A stretch of 32,592 nucleotides of DNA from an uncultured Alistipes sp. (lineage in GTDB: Bacteria; Bacteroidota; Bacteroidia; Bacteroidales; Rikenellaceae), in NCBI GenBank assembly GCA_900546005.1, contig URBJ01000017.1, positions 1 through 32,592 on the forward strand, given 5' to 3'. Below, one piece after another: positions 26,645 to 32,592 of the stretch. The notes under the pieces were generated by a model that made no database searches, had not been told where the DNA came from, and was given only the letters and a program-made list of their open reading frames with translations. Positions within the stretch are counted from its first letter, which is position 1. Each line of letters opens with the position of its first letter. Made by a program: the position numbers and the translations under genes.

Positions 26645-27016
26645 AACTATCTTTTTATATTTTATTAGATATAAATCTCATCTTAACCATCAAACACAAC
26701 AAACATAGCACTTCAAAATGCCATATCACGGCACTAATCGACAATAAATTTAAAAATATACCTTTTTATTCTTTTCTTTACAGCAAACATCACCCAAAAC
26801 AAGCCAGCAAATACAAAAAAAGTTCTCACAAAAAGATGTGAACCTTTTTAGAATTCCTGCCTAAAAGAAAGCGACATGGCACCCAATGCCTGCTTCCGTC
26901 AATACATAGAGTGCTCACTCTGCAAAACAGGTCATAAAAACTATTCTCTTCCCGCTGGAAATCAACCTCTTTTTTTATTAACTTTGTTTACATTCCATTA
27001 TTAACCTCGATTCGAT
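26645..27016. promoter_or_regulatory. AT-rich divergent promoter region of the two WYL genes
   Basis: 372 bases, clearly more AT-rich than the flanking genes. TATGTTTG (26707-26700, minus strand) is a candidate -7 for the intact WYL gene. TAACTTTG (26979-26986, plus strand) is one for the broken copy and the genes behind it. In between, an imperfect hairpin with A- and T-rich outer arms lies at about 26813-26850. No convincing gene is seen. Confidence 0.5.
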
Positions 27017-27943
27017 ATGACAGCCACCCTTTTCAACCGCTACATCTGGCTTGTAGAGACCATTTACAGCGCCGGGCACATCTCGATGGAAGAGATCAAT
27101 CGCCGTTGGGCAAATTCACAGTACAACGAATTGCGGGAAAAAGAGCTTCCCCTGCGAACCTTTCACCGCCACAAGGAGGCGATCAAAGCAATATTCGACA
27201 TCGAAATCAAATGAGACCGTAGAATCGGAAACCTCTACTACATCGCCAACACAGAGGACCTCGAAGAAGAGAGTATGCGCCGCTGGCTGATCAGCACCTT
27301 CTCGGTCAACAGCCTGCTCAGCGAAAGCCGCGCCCTCAAGCAACGTATTCTTTTCGAAGAGATCCCCTCGGGACAGAAGTATCTCACGACAATCATCGAG
27401 ACCATGCGTGAAAACAGAACCCTTGCATTGACCTACAAGATGTTCCAACAGCCGGCCTCGTTCAGTTGCGAAGTGGAGCCATACTGCGTCAAGGTATTCC
27501 GCCAACGCTGGTATATGGTGGCACACATCGTCGGGACACAGCGTATTCGCATCTACAGCCTCGACCGCATCGAAGCACTCGAACCGACCAACCGATCGTT
27601 CAAACTGCCTGCAAAATTCGATGGCCGGGATTTCTTTGCGCAGAGTTTCGGAATTACTGTTGACGAGCAGTGTCCCGTAGAGAAGATTCGCATCCGCGTC
27701 ACCCACGAACAAAGCAACTACCTACGGACGCTTCCGCTCCACGCGACGCAGAACGAGACCCGACATTCCGACTCTTACTCGATTTTCGAATACCGTCTGC
27801 GTCCAACATACGATTTCCAACAGGAGATCAGAAAATATGGAGCCGATGTCGAAGTCCTCGAACCGCAATGGCTACGCAACAAATTTTACGAAGAGGCCAA
27901 AGCCAATTATGAATTATATAACAAAATGGAGGAAAACCTATAA
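27017..27943 (+). pseudogene. WYL-domain regulator split by an in-frame TGA at codon 66
   Basis: The frame runs 65 codons from ATG 27017 to TGA 27212-27214, then continues without shift to TAA at 27941-27943. The first part is the winged helix-turn-helix (LFNRYIWLVETIYSAGHISMEEINRRW, TFHRHKEAIKAIFDIEIK), the second the WYL domain and C-terminal extension (RRWLISTFSVNSLLSES..., FRQRWYMVAHIVGTQRIRIYSLDRI). Aligned to the intact paralogue, the TGA falls on its Cys codon TGC (SIACDRR versus EIK-stop-DRR), so one base change is enough. The downstream part keeps good codon use and an internal ATG at 27275. It may be a recent nonsense mutation, an assembly error, or two separate polypeptides. Recoding of the TGA is unlikely without further evidence. 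Confidence 0.85.
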
Positions 27944-27951
27944 CCAAACGC

Positions 27952-29139
27952 ATGAAACAACTGCAAACCTTGTTCAAGGAGGGTGAGCGCATCGTGCTCC
28001 GCGACCGGACCGAGCGGAATGAAAAGCGGAAAAGAGGGGAACTGTTCAACATATTCGATGTATTGAATCTTCGCACCTCGGAGGTACGAACCCACTCCGC
28101 GTTTCTGGCCGAACTGTTGAATCCGAACGGGAATCATGGTCTCGGCGATCGTTTCCTCAGGGTATTCATCTCCACCATTCCCGAACTTGCGGAATGGCAG
28201 TTCGACACGGAGCATGCCCATGTTACGGTCGAGGACCCGTCGGCTGGCGCCATCAACGAAGATGCATCGGCCGGAGGAAGAATGGATATCACCATCAAGT
28301 CTCACAACCAAATCATCATTATCGAGAACAAGATTTATGCAGGCGATCAATACAAACAGTTGGTCCGCTATGCAAACTATGCCAAACGGTTCAAAAACTG
28401 GATGATTATCTACCTGACTCTCTTCAAACAGGAGGCTTCGGCGGAATCCTGTACAGACGACAAGGGAGAAAAGGTGCCCTACGTCCCAATGGGTTACGAC
28501 AACGACATCCGGAGATGGTTATACCGATGTCAGCAGATAGCCGTTCAGCACCCACTGATTCGAGAGACGATCGCCCAATATATCAACCTGATAAAAGAAT
28601 TGACCCACCAGATGGAAAACAACGAACACAAAAAGGAGTTACTCGAAGTCATGGCACAAAATGCCGACGCAACAGCAGCCATATACGGTGTATCTCAAGT
28701 GGAATACATCGCTTATCTTCTGGAGAACAGAGTATTTCCAGTACTAAAATCGGTCGCCGCCGAGCTGGACTTGGAGTTCGGATACACGGACAATCTGCTG
28801 TCTGCCGTAAAAGAGGCAGGTTTCTACTTTTACAAACGGGAATGGCACAGGGCCGGGATCGTATTCTATACCGAAACAAACGGTTGGAGAGATTTTTACT
28901 ACGGGATCTCCAATTACGAAGGAACGACCAAATTAGATATTCAGGGGAAAAAGAAATTGGAGTGCATGACCCAAGATCCGACGGACTACTGGCCCTACGG
29001 ATGGGCCCGCCTCGACAGGTATCAAGATTGGAACCGTACCGTAATGCCGGATATGGCCAACGGGAAATTCACAAATTACATCAAAGAGGTTCTGAACACG
29101 ATCCTTCATGAGTTGAAAGAGAAAAAAATAAATTTGTAG
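27952..29139 (+). CDS. PD-(D/E)XK nuclease-superfamily protein
   Basis: 395 residues. The nuclease core is near the N-terminus: GGRMDITIK with D112, then IIIIENKIYAGDQ with E125 and K127 (D-x12-ExK), followed by LVRYANYAKR. This fits the PDDEXK_4 family of predicted restriction-like nucleases. The first part (HSAFLAELLNPNGNHGLG) is the usual start of this family. The remaining 190 residues (YWPYGWARLDRYQDWNRT near the end) form a family-specific C-terminal domain of unknown job. It begins 8 bases after the WYL frame, so it was or is part of that operon. A nucleic-acid target and possible defence role are inference. Confidence 0.85.
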   Translation: MKQLQTLFKEGERIVLRDRTERNEKRKRGELFNIFDVLNLRTSEVRTHSAFLAELLNPNGNHGLGDRFLRVFISTIPELAEWQFDTEHAHVTVEDPSAGAINEDASAGGRMDITIKSHNQIIIIENKIYAGDQYKQLVRYANYAKRFKNWMIIYLTLFKQEASAESCTDDKGEKVPYVPMGYDNDIRRWLYRCQQIAVQHPLIRETIAQYINLIKELTHQMENNEHKKELLEVMAQNADATAAIYGVSQVEYIAYLLENRVFPVLKSVAAELDLEFGYTDNLLSAVKEAGFYFYKREWHRAGIVFYTETNGWRDFYYGISNYEGTTKLDIQGKKKLECMTQDPTDYWPYGWARLDRYQDWNRTVMPDMANGKFTNYIKEVLNTILHELKEKKINL

Positions 29140-29213
29140 ATTCCGGCTCACCCGATAGCTCATGCCGCTTTGTGGCACTTCTAAATCCGATATTTGCAGT
29201 AAACAATTAACCG

Positions 29214-30935
29214 ATGTGCGCTATGAAACGGATTACAGAGTCCAAGACCACAAACGAAACGGACAAGAACAGTAAAGCAAAAGACCGGAAGGCCGGTCCA
29301 ATGCAACCGGAGCCGACTTTGATCGCCAATATCGAACAGATCATCGAACTGGCCATTGAACTGAAACTCGACCAAACATTCTACGCCAAGGCGCAACCCT
29401 ATCTGGCATACGTCGCCGAACGCATGTCGTTAACGCCTTCTCAAGCGTTGATTTTTGCTCTATTCATCGAAAAAAGCTCCGACAGCCGGATCCAGATCGA
29501 AGACTTTTCCCGATTGATCAATTGCCGGACGGTACGTATCCTTGCCATGATGACCGAAACCAACGAGCTGGTCCAACGACAACTCATCCGTCGTACCAAA
29601 CGGAATGACTCGATTTACTACTCCGTACCTGCAGATGTCATAAATGCCGTCCGGGAAAACCGTGTCTACGTTCCAAAGCCCATAGACCATCTGACCACCG
29701 AACAACTCTTTGATCGGATAGATACGATTTTTGAAAATGCAGAGGAAGACGACGAGGCTTTGATCGACAAACTGGATACATTAATCTCCGCCAATCCGCA
29801 ACTGCCGTTTTGTCAAAAAATCAAATCCTATGGTTTAAACGACGATTTGACAGAGAGACTGCTCTTCTACGTATTTTGCCACCGTTTTATAAATAAAAAT
29901 GACGACCAGATCGGCACCAGTGATTGGGAAGACTACTTTCCCCGATTCACCGTACATCACATCGCCTCCATGATGAAGGCAAGGAGCCTGACTCTACAAC
30001 AAACTGGCGTCATTGAGAACCGCAACGACGACGGAATGAACGATTCGGCTTTCTACCATTTGACAAACAAAGCGAAAAGCGAACTGTTCCCGGATCTGCA
30101 ATTGGCGGACCAGCAAGCGAAAAAACGCACAGAACTCATCGACCATAAAACCTTTGCCGAGAGAAAGCTCTTTTACAATCAGAAAATGCAGTCACAGATC
30201 GCCGAACTGGAAGAGCTGCTTAGTCCCGAACACTTTGCGAATATCCAACGACGCCTTACAGAAAACGGACTACGCCAAGGTTTCGCCTGCCTCTTCTACG
30301 GCTCACCGGGAACGGGCAAAACCGAGACCGTCTACCAACTGGCCCGCCGCACGGGTAGAGACCTGATGGTGGTCGATGTATCCCAAATCAAAAGCTGCTG
30401 GGTCGGAGAAAGCGAAAAAAACATCAAAGCGACCTTCAGCCGCTACCGTTCTTACGTCAAACAGTCGGAACGGGCACCGATCCTACTCTTCAATGAAGCG
30501 GATGCGGTGCTGGGCATCCGACAGGAAGGTGCACAACATGCCGTGGACAAGATGGAAAACTCGATTCAAAACATCATTCTTCAGGAGATGGAACAACTTG
30601 AAGGCATCATGATCGCCACAACGAATCTTACGCAGAATCTTGACAAGGCTTTCGAACGGCGTTTTCTCTACAAAATCGAATTTGAAAGGCCTTCGATAGA
30701 GGCCAAAAGCAGAATATGGAGCTCGATGATCCCGAGCCTCGACCGAAAGACGGCCGCTTCACTGGCACGCCAATACGACTTCAGCGGAGGACAGATCGAG
30801 AACATCGCCCGCAAACGGACCATCGAATTGATCCTGCACGGCAAGGAACCCTCACTCGAACAGCTGAACGACTATTGCCGGGCAGAGATCATATGCGACG
30901 GACAGAATCAACCGAGATGCCGGATCGGATTCTGA
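29214..30935 (+). CDS. AAA+ ATPase with a large N-terminal region
   Basis: 573 residues. A charged start and helical N-terminal region (about 1-330) carry winged-helix-like stretches and a coiled segment near 310-345. The AAA+ core starts about 350: Walker A GSPGTGKT (363-370), Walker B ILLFNEAD (423-430) with Asn427 in the place of the usual Asp but the catalytic Glu428 kept, sensor 1 Asn471 (ATTNL) and an arginine-finger-like FERRF (480-484). The end (about 500-560) is the usual small helical lid. The protein looks FtsH/Pex-like in its core but lacks a protease domain or membrane helix. It follows the nuclease by 74 bases in the same direction. The first Met or the one three codons later (MKRITE) may be the start. 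Confidence 0.88.
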   Translation: MCAMKRITESKTTNETDKNSKAKDRKAGPMQPEPTLIANIEQIIELAIELKLDQTFYAKAQPYLAYVAERMSLTPSQALIFALFIEKSSDSRIQIEDFSRLINCRTVRILAMMTETNELVQRQLIRRTKRNDSIYYSVPADVINAVRENRVYVPKPIDHLTTEQLFDRIDTIFENAEEDDEALIDKLDTLISANPQLPFCQKIKSYGLNDDLTERLLFYVFCHRFINKNDDQIGTSDWEDYFPRFTVHHIASMMKARSLTLQQTGVIENRNDDGMNDSAFYHLTNKAKSELFPDLQLADQQAKKRTELIDHKTFAERKLFYNQKMQSQIAELEELLSPEHFANIQRRLTENGLRQGFACLFYGSPGTGKTETVYQLARRTGRDLMVVDVSQIKSCWVGESEKNIKATFSRYRSYVKQSERAPILLFNEADAVLGIRQEGAQHAVDKMENSIQNIILQEMEQLEGIMIATTNLTQNLDKAFERRFLYKIEFERPSIEAKSRIWSSMIPSLDRKTAASLARQYDFSGGQIENIARKRTIELILHGKEPSLEQLNDYCRAEIICDGQNQPRCRIGF

Positions 30936-30944
30936 TTCGCATAT

Positions 30945-30971
30945 GACCCTGCTCATTTGACGAGCAGGGTC
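30945..30971 (+). terminator. Hairpin after the AAA+ ATPase gene
   Basis: GACCCTGCTC (30945-30954) pairs perfectly with GAGCAGGGTC (30962-30971), 7-base loop, 10 bases past the stop. There is no clear T run, so termination may be partial. Confidence 0.6.
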
Positions 30972-31009
30972 GTGCTCATTATGACGAACCATCCCCACTC
31001 TTTTCCTTT

Positions 31010-31180
31010 ATGAAAAACAATCTATGCATTCTCTCAGTGCTATACCTCATATCCATCCAAATAGTATCTTCCGACAGGCAATTGCGCCAACAACTCAAGA
31101 GATACGCCACCATTCATCAGATGTTCTTGTCTCCACATAAATTCTATACCATTATCAAAAAACTTATTTTACGGAAATAG
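31010..31180 (+). CDS. Possible small protein with signal-peptide-like N-terminus
   Basis: A 56-codon frame from ATG 31010 to TAG 31178-31180 in the gap between the ATPase and the arsR unit. It begins MKNNLCILSVLYLISIQIVSS, a plausible signal peptide, and then has a basic stretch. No promoter or binding site was recognised and no family is known. It could be a real small secreted protein, the first part of a decayed gene (many Bacteroidetes exported proteins begin this way), or chance. Confidence 0.25.
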   Translation: MKNNLCILSVLYLISIQIVSSDRQLRQQLKRYATIHQMFLSPHKFYTIIKKLILRK

Positions 31181-31233
31181 CCAGATAATCTACCTTTTTT
31201 CATATACAAAACGAACAAAAATCAGCAACGCTA

Positions 31234-31263
31234 TTGCAGATAAAGAAACAATTCGTACATTTG
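31234..31263 (+). promoter_or_regulatory. Promoter of arsR-arsM
   Basis: TTG (31234-31236), exactly 19 bases, then TACATTTG (31256-31263). The predicted start near 31270 falls right beside operator 1. The TTG is the reason a longer arsR frame can be drawn from here, but it is a promoter element. Confidence 0.8.
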
Positions 31264-31286
31264 CGACATATTCGTAAATGTACGAA
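31252..31286. promoter_or_regulatory. ArsR operator 1 and overlapping inverted repeat
   Basis: TTCGT-N6-ACGAA at 31271-31286. It is extended by a second, wider perfect repeat: TTCGTACATTT (31252-31262) is the reverse complement of AAATGTACGAA (31276-31286). It overlaps the -7 element and the predicted start of transcription, so binding of a dimer would block polymerase. Confidence 0.7.
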
Positions 31287-31293
31287 CAAAAAA

Positions 31294-31617
31294 ATGGCAA
31301 AAAAAGAGCTTACACAGGAACAAGAACAGATCGCCCGATTCGCCAAAGCAATGGGACACCCCATACGGGTCGCCATACTACAAATGCTGGCCAGCCAGAC
31401 CTGTTGTTTTCATGGCGATATGTCAGAAATTTTGCCGATCGCAAAAAGCACCTTGTCCCAACACCTGAATGAGCTGAAAGAGGCCGGGTTGATACAAGGC
31501 GAAATTAACTTGCCATCGGTCAAATACTGCATCAACAAAAAGAATTGGGTCACAGTACAAAAGTTGTTAGGCGGTTTTATCCATGAGGTGGCAGAGTCTC
31601 AAGAATGTTGCAAATAG
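31294..31617 (+). CDS. arsR: ArsR-family metal(loid)-sensing repressor
   Basis: 107 residues from ATG 31294 (MAKKELTQEQ). The ArsR winged helix-turn-helix is clear: GHPIRVAILQMLA, SEILPIAKSTLSQHLNELKEAGLIQGE. The usual ELCVCDL As(III) motif is replaced by QTCCFHGD with adjacent C37 and C38, and further Cys at C79, C105 and C106, so the sensing site would use a different set of cysteines; this form occurs in Bacteroidales, in my recollection. The sequence between its end and arsM holds two more operators. It is the first gene of an arsR-arsM unit, with an operator overlapping the promoter, so autoregulation is likely. Confidence 0.88.
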   Translation: MAKKELTQEQEQIARFAKAMGHPIRVAILQMLASQTCCFHGDMSEILPIAKSTLSQHLNELKEAGLIQGEINLPSVKYCINKKNWVTVQKLLGGFIHEVAESQECCK

Positions 31618-31638
31618 CCACATTTTTTTAGTCTTTTA

Positions 31639-31674
31639 ATTCGTAAAAACACGAATATTTCGTACAACAACGAA
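31639..31674. promoter_or_regulatory. Tandem ArsR-type operators 2 and 3
   Basis: Two copies of TTCGT-N6-ACGAA in the 90 bases between arsR and arsM: 31640-31655 (which extends outward by one A/T pair) and 31659-31674, with centres 19 bases apart. No full promoter with both elements was found beside them. The spacers differ (AAAAAC and ACAACA), while the arms are identical to operator 1. Confidence 0.7.
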
Positions 31675-31707
31675 CGCAAGCTATCTACAAACCATTTATA
31701 TAACAAT

Positions 31708-32553
31708 ATGGAAGCAAAGGATTTGAAAAAACTGGTCTACGACAAATACAGTCAGATCGCCATACGGAATGAAAAGAGCACCTGCTGTTGCTCCGGTCCC
31801 CGCAAAACAGCGATACACAACATTCAACAAGAAGATTATACAACCCTAAACGGCTATGAAGAAGAGGCCGATCTGGGGCTCGGATGCGGCATTCCCACAC
31901 GCTATGCAGGAATCAAGACAGGTGACACAGTCGTAGATCTCGGTTCGGGTGCAGGAAACGACTGCTTCGTTGCCCGAGCCGAAACGGGAGCAAACGGCAA
32001 AATCATCGGCGTGGACTTTTCTGAAGCCATGATCGACAAAGCGAGGGAAAATTCCAAGAGACTCGAATACGACAACGTAGAATTCCGACTCGGGGATATC
32101 GAGGATTTGCCCATAGAAGACAACTCGGTCGATGTAGTACTTAGCAACTGCGTACTGAATCTTCTGCCTTCGAAGGATCGAATCTTCCATGAAATTTTTC
32201 GAGTACTGAGGCCGGGCGGACGTTTTTGCATATCGGATGTAGTGACTATCGGTACCGTTCCGCAAGCACTTCGTTCTGCAGCCGAAATGTACGTGGGATG
32301 CATAGCCGGCGCAATCCCGAAAAACGAATATATGGAGAAGATACTCGACGCCGGATTCTCGTCATTGGATGTTGTAAAAGAAAACGCCATCGAGATACCG
32401 GCCGAACTCCTCTCACAGTGCCTCTCTTCCCGGGAAATCAAACAGTTTAAACATGACGGTAATCCATTTTTCTCGATTACGGTAGTCGGTATAAAAAACA
32501 GATGTAACTGCAAAAACAGCTGTTGCCAAGAATTATATGTAAAGTATCAATAG
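31708..32553 (+). CDS. arsM: Arsenite S-adenosylmethionine methyltransferase
   Basis: 281 residues. SAM-binding motif I is VVDLGSGAGNDCF (about 75-87), with GVDFSEAMIDKAREN and LGDIEDLPIEDNSVDVV following. Three cysteines expected to bind As(III) are visible: C60 (LGLGCGIP), C148 (SNCVLNL) and C198 (GCIAGA); the 50-residue spacing between the last two matches the algal ArsM pattern, while the first is 88 residues before the second. The first part has extra cysteines (C26-C28) and the C-terminus another cluster (CNCKNSCC). The enzyme would methylate arsenite to methylated, partly volatile species. It is the second gene of the arsR unit, preceded by two operators. Confidence 0.9.
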   Translation: MEAKDLKKLVYDKYSQIAIRNEKSTCCCSGPRKTAIHNIQQEDYTTLNGYEEEADLGLGCGIPTRYAGIKTGDTVVDLGSGAGNDCFVARAETGANGKIIGVDFSEAMIDKARENSKRLEYDNVEFRLGDIEDLPIEDNSVDVVLSNCVLNLLPSKDRIFHEIFRVLRPGGRFCISDVVTIGTVPQALRSAAEMYVGCIAGAIPKNEYMEKILDAGFSSLDVVKENAIEIPAELLSQCLSSREIKQFKHDGNPFFSITVVGIKNRCNCKNSCCQELYVKYQ

Positions 32554-32592
32554 ATACGCTACAATTTTTCTTTTCGTAGACAAATCTTAATC

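Noticed and set aside
27212..27214. TGA as selenocysteine codon in the WYL gene
   Set aside because: No SECIS-like hairpin was evident just downstream, WYL regulators are not known selenoproteins, and the paralogue simply has Cys at this place. Nonsense mutation is simpler.
31234..31293. N-terminal extension of ArsR beginning with TTG
   Set aside because: The TTG is the -33 element of a perfect promoter (19-base spacer) and the extension overlaps the operator.
1..32592. CRISPR arrays, insertion sequences, integrases and rRNA genes
   Set aside because: None were seen; no regularly spaced repeats, transposase-like proteins or terminal inverted repeats with target duplications were found by reading.

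Overview
The window reads as a chromosomal segment of a Bacteroidales bacterium, most likely Alistipes-like (Rikenellaceae). This is inferred from roughly 50% GC coding DNA, several promoters of the Bacteroidetes type (TTG, about 19-20 bp, TAnnTTTG), weak Shine-Dalgarno signals, an OmpA-type porin, Bat aerotolerance proteins, a class I fumarase and TonB receptor/surface lipoprotein genes. No database search was possible, so the genus is a guess and the order is fairly safe.

Left part (1-16.4 kb), mostly housekeeping. The C-terminal tail of a membrane protein is followed by an ompA-like gene with a long leader, and by tRNA-Pro(CGG) with a 23-bp perfect terminator hairpin. Next come a leftward batD-batE-recR operon, two tandem paralogous lipoprotein genes of unknown function, and a leftward class I fumarase. 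The rpsF-rpsR-rplI ribosomal operon follows, then a LysR regulator, a phosphoglucosamine mutase (leftward) divergent from a nucleoside phosphorylase, dnaN, and a DnaQ-like exonuclease with an extra C-terminal domain.

Middle part (16.5-25.5 kb), accessory and redox/transport functions. An iron-sulfur flavoprotein and an exported alpha/beta hydrolase form a leftward pair. A TonB-dependent receptor is followed by a surface lipoprotein predicted to be beta-helical, with no SusD homologue. An AraC regulator stands divergent from an unusual flavodoxin-acetyltransferase fusion gene. A small stand-alone DEDDh exonuclease ends this part.

Right part (25.7-32.6 kb), the most accessory region. Two paralogous WYL-domain regulators face away from each other across a 372-bp AT-rich gap. 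The rightward copy is split by an in-frame TGA at the codon where its paralogue has Cys (TGC). It is followed closely by a PD-(D/E)XK nuclease and then an AAA+ ATPase, so WYL-nuclease-ATPase is the best candidate here for an undescribed, possibly defence-related, cassette. The window ends with an arsR-arsM arsenic module carrying three copies of one operator design (TTCGT-N6-ACGAA): one overlapping the arsR transcription start region and two between arsR and arsM.

I saw no CRISPR array, insertion sequence, integrase or rRNA gene.
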